Source: Isoetes taiwanensis
Taxonomy: Eukaryota > Streptophyta > Lycopodiopsida > Isoetales > Isoetaceae
Length of the DNA stretch: 64,000 nt
Assembly: GCA_021234155.1 (NCBI GenBank)
Contig: JAJEKV010000011.1
Coordinates: forward strand, 372,001-436,000
Reading direction: 5' to 3'
The notes under the pieces were generated by a model. It searched no databases, was not told where the DNA came from, and saw only the letters and a list, made by a program, of their open reading frames with translations. Shown in pieces: positions 13,103 to 25,177 of this stretch; the stretch's first letter is position 1; each line of letters begins with the position of its first letter. The translations under genes were made by a program, and so were the position numbers.

Positions 13103-14575
13103 TTTATCGAAATTTCTGCAACTCTATGCTTTCTATTACCCTTACAATTATTTTTCTTTCCAAAGTCAATCTTTTCTTTTGGGCCATCTCATCAACACAT
13201 TATCCACTAACTTTGCCACGTTTCATATTACTTGGATAGACATAGTCTGCGTGTTTATTTTGTTCAACACTTCTATCACTCAATCTTAACCCTTGGTTCT
13301 CCATATATTTTCTCGAAAATCGTAAATGAAGCGTAAGAGTCATTCTTGACCCATTCAACTCTTTAACTATTGCCATTTGTCATATTTTAATGTGTACCTA
13401 TATCCTATATATTAAAATAACAATCAATTCGTAGGAAATTTATATGCTTTGATTCTACTCCTTGATGCATAGATGACAAGTGTCAGAAATTTTTATTAAG
13501 AACATTTTGCTATTTTGTTATATAAAATTTATAGAAGATGAGCCACAACTGTGTGGCGATGGCTGGGCAATTTTGCAATTCTACAGCTGCACATGAAACT
13601 TGTCTTTTATTGAAGTTTGCCCTCATGTACACACTGTCATAGCTTATGGATGTCGTGGAACTATCGACATCTATTTATTGCTGGCTCTTAGTTAGCTAGC
13701 TCCAACAGGTTCTACCCATCTCGCCATAGAAATTTCTAGGTGTCTTTGCTGAAAACAGCTACAACATCTGTTCATGGATCATGTGTATAGATCATTAGAT
13801 TCGAGTTCTATTGTGAAAGCAAGACAGAGAAATTAGATACTTGACTTGTATCGCGACGTTTAGTCTTGAAGATAATCTAAGGAGGTCTATTGCTCCTACC
13901 CTTAAAATAGGCTGCTCTAGATGGTTCTTTGGTCGTGTAGGTGATGTGCTTCAAAATCGTCAAAATCTGCCCGTTTTATTTTGGTGAGCTCTCTAGTTTT
14001 GTTTTTCAATTTTCAATGTTGGTCTTTCTTTCTTTTCACATGGCTAAGCTTTTATCCTACGGTGATAGGTTTTGTCATGTTTTTCTGCTTCGCCTTCTCC
14101 ACGACTTTTTGTCTTGGACTTGGACTATGAGCTGCTTGATACTACTGAAAACTAACAAAGTTAAAATTGAAACGCACTTGTTTGCTCCAAACGCACTTTA
14201 AAATGGATCTTTAAAAGATTCCCTAAAATTCCCTAAAAAAAGTCCATTTTCAAAGTCTGTTCGTGACAAGTGTGACAATTTGAACAATTTAGGTACCCTT
14301 TTTGAGGGGTTGATTGAACATAGCGTCCATGCAAACAATATTTGATAACCCTTTTCAGCTCCATAGATTGGAAAGAAGAAATAGTTATATATTTGAAAAC
14401 TAGAAAGAAATAGACAATGAAAAAAAAAAAAAAAAAGCACGGGCACTAGAGCAATAAAAAAATGTTGCATTCAAAGTATCTGAAATCTTTAAAAAATTAT
14501 GAACAATATTGTCAAAAAAGCAATACATTTTGTCATAGCCTCATCACCAGTGTTTTTTCTTACTTACATGTTGTT
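13103..14575. other. Region upstream of the MYB gene, no recognised gene
   Basis: This is the 5' side of the minus-strand MYB and probably contains its promoter, but I cannot assign elements. ORFs here (for example 13941-14201) are low-complexity hydrophobic or phenylalanine-rich frames without motifs. Confidence 0.4.
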
Positions 14576-16979
14576 TTATCGGACAAACTTACATTTCACA
14601 GCAATAACAGGATGTATGTCATTCTCTAACTCGTTCAGTCCTTGATCATTAGAGCTTTCATCCTCTTCCTCACACCCAAAACTGGATGTACTCGAACGAT
14701 ATTCTTCGTCACTGTCTACCAGTGAATGTTCATCATCATCCTTTTTTACAACTTTTTTAGGTGCGTTATCCAATCCCATACCGACCTTATTAAAGTTTGA
14801 GTCACCGCACGTAACTTATTAACATCGGTTAGAACAAAGTCATATGCAGGCACCTTTACTTCAGCTAGTTCTATGGTACCAGTGTTTGCTTTAGTCTTTG
14901 CTCTCCTTCCCACTCATGATGTTACCATCTCCAAACTATAATTCCCACTAAATGCATTGGTAGCACTTGTTCTCATCTAGTGCACTTTTAATTGAGTATG
15001 AATTCCATCCTCTCTTGTTACCTCCACTACTTTTTAGCCAATCGAATCGGCTTCCCGGTCTCATCATCATCAATGGAGACCGCAACAAGCATTCCATTCT
15101 CAATCTCGGACCGATCCGTAAACCTGAGCAACTTGTTGTGCCGTGCATCTAGGGCCAATATACATAACTCTTTCATCTTCATCTGAGCTAGGCACCAGCA
15201 GTACTTGTTTTTCTTGATTCTCAACTTGCATAGGCAGAGTTTGCATAGAGGGCCAGTTGAATGCAATAGGTCTTCTACCTTGTGACATGGCATATACCAG
15301 TTCACTTTGCTGAGAAAAAAACTGAGGCCACCACAAAGCATCTGCCTCCACAAAGTGATTAGAACATGACCAATGCTTGTTTCAATGCAATCCAAAGGAC
15401 TTGTTTGAGTCAAATGCTCTTCCCTCCTTTTTACTCTTTGTGATTTCTTTCAAGCTCTTTAGAGGCATTTGCTCTACGGAGAGCATAGAAGTAGTGTCGG
15501 GGTGGTGGTGGGAATGAATTGAATACCAGCTACTGGCTGCCACTGCAAGGACATGGTATATTTCTTTCCTTGCAGGGTGGCCTTGCCATCTACAAGTGAG
15601 ATTTTGATCTGATGCTGAAATGTGATATTTCTTAAGAGCTCAATAGCATAGTGACCTAAATGATCTCTCCAAAAAATCCATTCCTTGAAATGATAAGTCT
15701 CATCCAACATCTCGATTTCTGGGCGTGGATTGTAGGAATCTTGGATAACCTCAATCATTGCTAGTAGGCTGAGAGCTTTTTTTCGAGCAAGATGTTTAGA
15801 GAATCTACTGAATATCTAATCAATTTGGTCGTGTGTATGCCCAACAGGGAGGAAACCGATCTTCACCTTCTTGAAGATTTGTTTCTCAACTAGCTTGGCA
15901 CAATAAGCAAACAATGCCTTGATTCTTATTTTCTCTCGTCGTATTGTTTAGCTGAAGGTATAGTACTGGTGGTATATGTTCCAGAAAGAATCTTATTCAA
16001 TATTGTGATAATCAGCATAAATGTTTGGATAGTTGAGAAATGTCTTGCAAGAGAGTCTCCCATTAAAAACCATAGCACCAACAACATGCAAGTGTGTGAA
16101 ATCTTCTAAAGGAGCATCCTTAGGCACATTGACAAAGTGTGGTAGAACTTTCTTCTTCTGGTCCATTCCATCAATAACATCTAATATATATTAGGGTTTT
16201 TTTGAGATTAAAAAAGGGCCTTCAAAACATGCCAACTAAGCCAAATGAAGATAAATGAACTACCAATCAGAAATCAGAGCCTGACGGGTCCAGTCAGCAA
16301 AACTGTTATAACTAACTCACTGGATCACATTTTCTAGCATAACTGTTGATAGAAAAGTCCAAATGAGCTTTCGTTTAGTGCAATAGATAGATCTCGTTGA
16401 GATCTTTCCATCCTTAGGTGCTTTGCACATATTTTAACCACTTATGATTGTCAAAACTCCAAAACATATGGTTTTTATCATTTTTTACTATCCCACGGGG
16501 CTAAAAGATATGCAAACCACCCAAGGTTGGAAAGATCTCAATGCGATCTATCTATTGCACCAAACAAGAGCTCATTTGGACTTTTCTATCAACACTTATG
16601 CTAGAAAATGTGATCCAGAGAGTTAGTTATAACTGTTTTGCTGACTGGATTACCAATTCTGTTTTTTGATTGGTAGTTCATATAGCTTAGTCAGCAATTC
16701 TTAGAAGGCCCTTTTATGATCTCAAAAAATCCCTAATGGTGGTTGTTCTAGTGCCTTCTTCCTGTATTTTGCCAACTTTCTCCTTTCTAAAGATTGTTGT
16801 TCTCTGTGCTTGTTCAGTTTCTCTTTCAATGCATCTGGAAAGAAAACATATTCAGGAAAACAACCTAGCATTGAAAAGAACTGGGCAAGAGGATGTCGTG
16901 GAAGCTTACTTTTAGTATGCAATGTCCTTGCATTCTGTCTTTGAGATTTTAATTCAGAGCATCTATCACAGACAGACAT
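14576..16979 (-). pseudogene. Transposase-like protein remnant (zinc-cluster / DUF7869-type), split by a MITE
   Basis: Read on the minus strand the pieces come in a sensible order. 16979-16737 encodes a C-x2-C motif (SVCDRCSELK) followed by a basic helical stretch with HREQQSLERRK. After the foldback element, 16185-15960 encodes VIDGMDQKKKVLPHF and then HLHVVGAMVFNGRLSCKTF. 15758-15474 has YHFKEWI and LQWQPVAGIQFIP. 15413-15027 ends in MLVAVSIDDDETGKPIRLAKK. The order (Cys pair, charged helix, IDGMDQ block, C-terminal BAH-like tail) resembles multi-domain transposase-like proteins of seed-free plants and animals. I recall these as carrying DUF7869; that name is from memory and unverified. Frames are broken and there is no continuous ORF. 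The acidic ORF at 14779-14576 may be its tail or unrelated. Confidence 0.5.
16191..16736. mobile_element. Foldback MITE with ~245-bp arms
   Basis: A large imperfect palindrome. The left arm runs from ttaggg to about 16437 and the right arm from about 16497 to ccctaa. Arms match closely (for example ccagtcagcaaaac, ggatcacattttctagcata and ttgatagaaaagtccaaatg, each present again in reverse complement), with a ~60-base centre. It has no coding capacity. No unambiguous target duplication is visible because both flanks are AT-rich, so I do not assign a superfamily. It sits between two pieces of a transposase-like protein that would otherwise be adjacent. Confidence 0.85.
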
Positions 16980-17663
16980 CCGGTGCTTTCTAGGAATTGT
17001 TACATGCGAAAATTCCTTTTTTCATAGCACAATGAAATTAAGAGTAGCAAACATGTCGTTCAACAGCCTCAACACATAAATCTTTATAGTTATTATAAAC
17101 TTCAGTTTTCGTGAAGTTGTCACTTAAGTGGTATGGGGCTATTAAAATCTTGCCATGTAGCCGAGCCACAAGAATCTTGAGAATTTGCTAATTTTAATTC
17201 TGTCAAAGTAGCAAATTCATCTCCTTCCTATGCATTGGATCTGTAATTGTAAGTTTTATTCCATCAACAACACTAAAATAGGTTCATTTGTTTTTCATCT
17301 GGCATTTATTATGAAGATCAACATAATCTATTTATGAAGTGGCAAAACAAGCTGAAGATATGCATATCAAAAACTCCAAAGAGAAAAAATCTTGATTTAA
17401 TTATCGATAAAATGCCTACCTCCAATCGCTTTTGCTTATGTCTGAATGAGATATATTGCTCTTCTTATATTGATCAAGGTCACTACCAGCCGATATTACA
17501 TGATTGTGTTGTCTGTACATTACAATTGTTTAGCACATAGTGGAAATCTTGTGATGCAAGGAGAAATGGGCATTCATTTCTGCCCAATATGGGAAAAGGT
17601 AATGCCTAGGAAAAAGAAAAATATAGTTTAATCCTTATCTGAAAATTCGAGGAGAGTAACTTA

Positions 17664-17790
17664 CTTATGAGGCCTAGTGAACGCCGTCGGCTTCATCATA
17701 ATGAACGTATGTTCCGCTATAGGCTTGCTCAGAGCAAGGCGTAGAATTCTTATTTGTTCACTGTAATCTTTCCTAAGTAGGACCATACCA
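17664..17790 (-). pseudogene. Nucleoside-diphosphate-kinase-like exon fragment
   Basis: The minus frame gives PIAEHTFIMMKP, matching the start of NDP kinases, where an acidic/Arg/Thr lead-in and F-I-x-KP precede DGV-RGLI. Here DGVH and the LIS codons appear only after a one-base shift, and a TAG lies between them. The hydrophobic stretch just upstream would suit an organelle-targeted isoform, but that is inference. No downstream exons with the catalytic histidine region were found, so this is at most a decayed exon. Confidence 0.4.
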
Positions 17791-19015
17791 CTAAGTAGTA
17801 TATCAATGAAGCCAAACCCAACAAGAACAAAAACGTATGAGAAGTGCTTGGCAATAAGAGAACTTGGCACAATCTCATCATATGCAAAAGTACACATTGT
17901 CACAATGCGAAAATATTAGCATTAATGAATGGAAGATAGTATGATGCAGAGGAATGTCACAATGATTGATTGAGGAGGCATATTTCTCTACAAGTCGGAT
18001 GGATGCCCAAACAAATTGAAAACAGGAAAAACTATGAGAAGAACCCAACTCCGGAAAGAAGGAAGTTTGATAAAAAGAACTTGAGAACCTGGGATGCATG
18101 CTACAAGATTCTTACATACATAACGCATTAGATCCTTATAATATTCATTCTCCTTACAAGCAGTCCTTGCAAAAACAATCACTTCATTTGGATCGCCTCT
18201 TGATACAATATTCCTTGACTTTGAATCAAAACATATCCAATAAGAGACTTGCAATCATAAAAAGAAAACTAGCAGCATGGCATTGTTCAGCATATAAAGA
18301 CACTAGCAGATTTTACAAAATATGCAACAATCAAGTAATGAGAAACATATCCGAACACTCAATTTATCTTTTGAAACACCTATTCTAGTAACATCTTATC
18401 AACAAGACAATGCAGGGCAACTGTCCGCAAAGAGTAAGACTCTCTGTAAACAGATATAAATAAAAAAGCAAAAGAAAAACTCGTTGTCAAGAGAGATAAA
18501 GTTTGATAAGTCCAATGCAATGCATCTCCATGGCCATTGCCTAATATATAGGAACAACTGATCATGTACAGAAAGCCTTGTCTGTCTTTTGCATGAGTGA
18601 AAGAGCAATATCGAGACTTCCTATAATAGTCCTCCTAGGATAAAAGAGAAACGTTTACCTTATTTGCGTAGACTTTGACATGTGGCTTTCTAATGAATAC
18701 CCTTGATAATCTGCATATTTGAACCTAATTGAGGCATTTCCTCACTAGATCACAACCAGTCCTGTATTCAGAGTGCAACAGTATCTACACTTTGTTGATT
18801 GCCCAAAATAAGATAACTCCAACAAAAGATTAGATCTCAAAATAACTCCAGATTATGCTGATCGAGCTAGATGTAGTTATATTCAACAGTTTATTACCTA
18901 GAAGAGTTGTATTTATTTGCTATAATGATAAAATGAGGGTTAGAGGGTTGAGGAACCTGAATGGTGAAGCTCTAAATCAAATGTAATGTAGTCTGCTTCC
19001 CATCATTTACTACTC
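17791..19015. other. Stretch without a recognised gene
   Basis: Several short ORFs on both strands, none with a recognised motif or supported by splice-linked neighbours. Confidence 0.4.
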
Positions 19016-19019
19016 AATC

Positions 19020-19485
19020 ACGCTCCAAAGAATGCCTGCCAAAATTTAAATCGACGTACAAAACATTTTGATTCTTGAAGTTACCAAAAACCAAAATGCT
19101 AGAATAGGAGTAATACAGAGCCGACAGTCTTGTCACAAATTCATGTAGGAAAAAAATAAAAAAAATAGCAAAATCTATTTTCTTCAAAACCTTTAGTTTT
19201 ACTTCTCGACATGGTCAAGAGCTTTATCTTTGATGCGCGATGGTGTCTCTGAACTTATTTATTCAGGATTAAAATTGCTAGCCAAAGGTAAGTCGACATG
19301 TAAAGATCCTGATTCAGAGATCAAAATGCGAGAATAGGAGCTATAGAGAGTTGACAACCTTGTTTTGCAAAAAGGAAAAAAAAAAAAAAGAGGAAGAGCA
19401 CAAGCTATTTCCTTCAAAATCTTTAGCTTTACTTCCAGACATATCTTTGCTGCTCGATGGTGTCTCTAGAAATTTGTGGAGTTTT
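19020..19485. repeat. Diverged tandem duplication, ~255-bp period
   Basis: Two units share gagaataggagctata-like text, attttcttcaaaacctttag, and a gatggtgtctct block. The second unit begins near 19276 and carries a longer A-rich run at 19377-19390. Confidence 0.7.
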
Positions 19486-20780
19486 TTTTTAATTTTCTTG
19501 TCCGTTGATCATAAAATTCAAAGATCTGGATAGGCTAAGAATGAAGCAAATGTTGTAGGGAGGGTTAGGCAAGCGTACTAAAGAAAAGCTAAAAAAGGTC
19601 CAGCCTATGTCTCAAAAGAAAACACCAAGGCAAGAGTTCATAAATCAGTCCCTCCCAGTGAGGTCTAATCTTTTCTTTTGTGTCTTATCTTATGGTTTGT
19701 ATATTTTAGTTACTACTAGGGCTTGTTGATGGCCAGTGATGAATGTGTTCAAGACCAAAGCCAAGTTCTATGGTCAAGGGCAGAACATAAAACCTCCTTG
19801 AAACACAAATATTTATGCCCAATTTGATTCAAATGAAGTCAAGAGGACCATCTTCATAGATATAAAATAGGAAGAATTCTAATCCTACTAAAATATTTGG
19901 AAAAAGACGATACTCCGTTCTTGAGTGACTGACGTCTGATCCGATGGATTCCTTGAGACTAAAGAACTAACTATGAAAGTAATAAATGAAATTTTGAAAG
20001 ATGTCATAAATCACAAATTTGTGAAAAATGCGTTACAAGAATAGTTCAAAGCTTAGATGCCAAGAACCATGCCGTTAGCAACATCAAGAACTCATTTCAA
20101 AATGTAATGGCCAACTAGTTTAAGACTATATGGCAACAAAGCATAGTTGCTTAGCGATGGTTGTACCTGCATCGGAGAGTAAACATGGAAGCAAGTTAAT
20201 AACAAGGGTTGCAAAGTTCTTAAAATTCATCCAAGAAATTTTATATGTTGCAAAGAAGAAGAGGATTGATATTGACATAATGGAGGCAAATGGGCTTATT
20301 TTAGAAGGTCGAGAATTGAAGTGGTGCAAAATTTCTGAATTTTAACATCCAAGTATTTCCAAATTGGGATGTTAGGTTGAAAACACTTGACTTGAACCTT
20401 ATGGAAGAACATACTACTCATTACCCCAAAAAGAACTAGACATCTATTATTTTCCATTCCTTAAAATGTTCACGATATCACATACTCACAATCTTGTCAT
20501 TCCATTGTGTATCCTAAAATGTTCACGATATTTCATTCTCACAATCTCGTCATTCCATTGTATGTGCAGGTACTTATTGGTGACTATTTTGAAGGACAAC
20601 TATGTCCGAAGAAGATAAAGCAGAGACTCAAACTGCTATCTAAACCTTTCTATCCTCAATCATCAACTTGCTTACTAATTTGTCACTTGATTGATTGGCT
20701 ATTTGCTTTTAGCCCTGCGTAACGCACTATCAATATTCGACTAGACTATTACATCATTCCTTTCACAACTATTGCTAATA
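19486..20780. other. Stretch without a recognised gene
   Basis: An open frame at 20130-20345 (71 codons) has no motif. A ~54-bp direct duplication lies at 20458-20568 (aaaatgttcacgatat with ctcacaatct and gtcattccattgt, twice). Confidence 0.4.
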
Positions 20781-20892
20781 CATTCTCATTCTCATTCTCA
20801 TTCTCATTCTCATTCTCATTCTCATTCTCATTCTCATTCTCATTCTCATTCTCATTCTCATTCTCATTCTCATTCTCATTCTCATTCTCATT
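20781..20892. repeat. (CATTCT)n hexanucleotide microsatellite
   Basis: About eighteen uninterrupted hexamers. A 159-codon frame through it reads as alternating His-Ser; this reflects the repeat and is not evidence of a gene. Confidence 0.97.
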
Positions 20893-21678
20893 GTACCAAC
20901 TGCCTACAGTCACAACCAACATATATGACTAGACTACTACCCATGCTCAAACTACCGCCCCTGCAGGACCTACATGTTCAAGATACTAATCATGTTCAAC
21001 CTACCTGCCTTGAAGGAACTATAACAATACCTGCAATCTACCTTACTACTATGACGTATCTACCTACACTTCAATTGTTCACTACTTTATATCTAAATTG
21101 CAGCTTGTACGTACAAGCAACTTACTTATGCCATATGCGAACTATTAATTACACTTTAACTATTGCCTCTTTCAAATATTCTGGAAATCATGACCTTCTT
21201 TTAAAGTACTTTCAAATTTACTTACTTTACTTTATTGATCACGCCATTTGAGATCCAACAAGGCCTATATGGCGAAACAGATACAATGCTTTAGCATAGA
21301 TGCTACTCATTCCACATTTACAGTTTTAAAAATCATCAAAATCGAAATTAAAATCACCATGTTTTTGCAGATTTTCCATGTTCATAAAGCTTGATCACCT
21401 CCGTTCTTTCCTTGTATACATATTTTGTACATGCATGGAGTACTCATGGATCAATGCATAGTAGTTCTTGCAAGTTATTGCAAGAGATACCAAAATTTTG
21501 CCTAATGTGATCATAAGATGGACATTCTAGATAAGCATAAGACTCACTTTCAACCTTTGGAGATGCCAAGCAACAGGGACGTAATTGGTCAGATCAGGGG
21601 ATATTATGCCATCTACCGACTTCAATAGCAAGATGATGTGAGGACAATCTTAGTTGTGAGATTAGCTGCCTTGGCTTC

Positions 21679-24374
21679 CTATCCAGACCATTCCAAGTAT
21701 GATTGAGCACTGTATTCTCCCAACGTGTTCACCTCGTTTACATAAAATTGTGCTTTTACTTCCATTATATCATCTGTCCACCAAACTTTTTGCACCATTT
21801 TCAATAGAAGGAAGGAAGGAAGGAAGTATATTTTAACGTCCACTGATAGAACAAATATTTGAATATCTTCTAGTTTCTCTGGCCAGGTAAATGCCTCAAT
21901 ATCCAAATGTTTTGCCCATTTCAAGACCTGAGAGTACCAGCCATTCCCCTTCACCTGTGACGTTTTTAGCGCATGATGTGGCAAGTGGTCTGGCTTTAGA
22001 GCGATTACCCTGGAAAGATAGTGCAGTGTTTGACTAAGCGCTTCCAACTCCAATGGAACAAAACTCATTTCAGCCAGGAGCATTTTATAAGTGGTTTGGG
22101 CTTTAACATCTAATTCTGCAAGAAGAAATTGTTTTTGTACCTTTTCGATACGTGCCCAATCCGCTTGCGATAATCTAGGTGCCCATGCGGGACATCCATA
22201 TAGTATGACAGGTTTTGCCACAACTCCGAAACGCAACTGCCTTAAGCTCCAGTTTCAAAGTTGTTCTCCTTATCTATTTTGATCATTCCGTATAATGCAC
22301 GAAGCCCACCTGTAGCTCTGTTTTTTGCAGCTAATGACCACTTATAATTACTACTAACTTCAATTCCTAGGTATTTATAGGCGGGAACAATATTCAAACT
22401 CTCACCTCCAATTGAGAAATTAGGCTTATTAGTAGTTCCAAACACCATAATCTTTGATTTACTCCTATTTACCGACATGGCATGCACTCACATAGCTTAT
22501 ACAACACATCTAAGTGTATTCGAAGACCATTTTCAGTCTGGGAGACACAATGTCATCGGCAAAAAGCAACAATTGCACTACGTACCCACAAATGTCCACT
22601 CTTGTCCCTCCATTTGCATGCATTCATTTCTCCACCTCATCGATAAACAACCCAAATAGTAGCGGTGAACAGGGACAACCTTGTTTAACACCAACTGTAC
22701 TTTGTATTTTGTGGCTCTGATCAAAGGGAAATGAAAGCTCAACAAGAACACGCTGATAAGGCATGCCACTGCATTCCGCGACTCCACTGATACAGATATA
22801 TAGCCTCCAGTCTAACTTGTAATTTGTCCCTATGAACTCTGTCAAACGCCTTTGACAAATCCATAAAAGCGCAATAACCATTGTAGCCTGGCATGCGGCC
22901 CTGACATTTGCATGATCTGCCCAGTGTGAAAGTTTTTTTTTAATCATGCTAGTATGTCCTTAACCAATACTGTACGATAATTAGTAACCAAATTTCTATC
23001 TCCACTCTTATAAATGGGTACAACGTGGCTGATACACCATTCATCTGAAAATGATCCACATTTCAATACAAGATTACATATTTTAGCCAACTTTTCATGT
23101 AGGATTTGTTGCCCCATTTACAATGCTCAGCCACAACCCCTAAATTATCAGGTGCTTTTCCACTTTTCATGCCACTAAGAGCATTTTGGACATCATCTGT
23201 AGTGCATAAATCATAGTCATTTTTGGTTGGTTTTGCCATGGACCTACATCCATCAATCATATACAAGCTTTTCACTAGATCTATAAGTTCATTTTCTAAA
23301 AAATCACCACCCATAGCTGAGCTTTTGGTAAGTCTCTAAAACTTTTTCGGTTCATCTGCCATATATTCTTCCATTTGCTTATGATGCGACTGTTGCCATT
23401 CTGATTTCTTTTTCTTCAACACTCTCCAATATGCTTTATGAGCTGCCACCTTATCCTCTGCTTGTCGAAATGATGTCCTCGCTTGAATACAATCCTTGTC
23501 AAACCACTTTTTTGATACATATGTACTTGGTTTTGTGTAACCAAAGACTTCTGAGGCAGCTATAAGCATGCTAGTGATCAAAAGCATATTAAATTTACCA
23601 AGATCCGACAGCCATTCCTACTGCTCCAGCAATTCATCTAATTTGCTTGCATAATCATGTGGTTGATTATACCGCAATTTCAGCCATGGCACATGAATCT
23701 GTCTTTTTTGTATGACCCTAAAGGTTGCTTCTAAAGATATCTCCAATGGAGCATGGTCTGACTCTAGTAATCGGTCTAAGATCTGAAATTCTTTAAGCTG
23801 ATTATCTTTTGGGGTGCCCACAACTAAATCAACCATAGAATTCCCATTGGGTTGGAATGTATATTTACATGTATATGGGAATTTCTTAAGACCATTCATG
23901 GTAATCATATCCAAAGCACCACATGCTTGTGGTAAATAGTTATCCATTTGATTCTGATTTTTGTCCGGAGACAGTCTATTAAGCCCATACTCTATCCATT
24001 TTCCTTAGCAAGTGATCCGCACAATCCTCAGTAACAATCGGTGCTTGCTGATTTCCTACCCTGGCATTAAAATCGCCAACCGCATAGACTTCTCCACTCG
24101 CTTGATAGTCTAATATATCTCTTTCTAGGTGTAAGAAGGAGTCATGAGCATCCAAACCTCCCTATGCGTACACTGACGATGGCACTGGATCAAGTGGAGC
24201 AAAATAAACTACTGAAATATACAAAGATCTGCTACCTTTTACATGTACCCATAAATACTGTTTATATGGACATGTCTTTTCAATGTGTTCTTCTATCCCT
24301 GTTTTTGCAAAACAAGCTATTCCTCCCCATCCTCGTTGGCAACTTCCCTTCTCATTCCAAATAAATAGAATGCA
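21679..24374 (-). pseudogene. LINE ORF2: endonuclease remainder, reverse transcriptase, C-terminal region
   Basis: On the minus strand: the endonuclease part at 24374-23618 ends with the SDHAPLEISL block (His of the catalytic site). A linker at 23587-23336 and SGKAPDN at about 23150 mark the reverse transcriptase N-terminal side. GVKQGCPCSPLLFGLFIDE (about 22690-22635) is the palm motif, and LLFADDIV (FADD at 22552-22563) is the catalytic acidic pair. IMVFG and YKYLGIEV follow at about 22450-22360, and the C-terminal region runs to 21679. At least four frameshifts or stops separate these blocks. The YKYLGI and GVKQGCPCSP motifs make the RT identification secure. Confidence 0.85.
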
Positions 24375-24379
24375 CTTTG

Positions 24380-24619
24380 TGTTAGAAATATAACATGTGA
24401 GGAATAAAGTAATGCAGCAAGACAAAGAGAACGAGATAGAAAGAACACAAGGTAATCCGAAAGTGAATGTATAATTCATGAAGAGTACATGCTCTTATAT
24501 ACAATAATGAAGGGCTAATAGGCAAAGACCCTTTTAGCTCCATGAACTATCAATAGACAATGACCTATCAATAGACAAAGGTTAAGATTGTATGAATGTA
24601 TTATAAATACATTCCAACA
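24380..24619 (-). repeat. Copia 3' LTR
   Basis: Starts TGTTGGAATG and ends TTTCTAACA on the minus strand, the canonical TG...CA ends. Flanked outside by ctttg. Confidence 0.93.
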
Positions 24620-24810
24620 TCCACCCTACAATCTTAGTCTCTTTGTAAAACAAAATAAGTAGCATGTATCTTCGAGGGTGAGATCAAATGCACAATGTAT
24701 GATATATGTCCCCCCTGCAGAGTTGATCTCTAGCTCGAGTTAAAAAAACCTTTTGTGAGAATCAAAGGGAAAAAACCCGAGCTCCCTCTGAGAGTATATT
24801 CATAGCACGC

Positions 24811-24834
24811 AGTAAGTGCTTTTGTAAATATATC
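24811..24834 (-). pseudogene. Copia RNase H C-terminal scrap (DIFTKALT)
   Basis: The D-I-F-T-K-A-L block is the near-invariant end of Copia polyproteins. It sits ~200 bp before the 3' LTR, the expected place, in a minus frame that is open from 24930 to 24730. Confidence 0.7.
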
Positions 24835-25177
24835 ACCATGTATTCGAGGTGAAAGAAAATCAGTTCCATAAAAAATTGATATAGTCCTTAACCTGTAAGA
24901 TAATGTTGTTGCCATGCATGTTCTTTTCAATGAAGAATGACAGAAAATAATAAGATTAGATTTGTAGTTAAAAAGAATAATAAATTCAACTTTTTAAAGG
25001 TGAAGAATAATCATGCATATAATAGCATATGGAAAATCTCTCCATGCTTTCAAAAATGTTCACCTGCATAGTATGATATATGATTAAAATTTATATTAGC
25101 ATATATTATGGAGAATGTCGCTCTATTGCTGTCATAAATAAAAAGCAACTTATATTAGCATATGGGGAATATCGTTC

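Noticed and set aside
20772-21251. 159-codon ORF with a long His-Ser run
   Set aside because: It is produced by the (CATTCT)n microsatellite at 20781-20892; the remainder has no motif.
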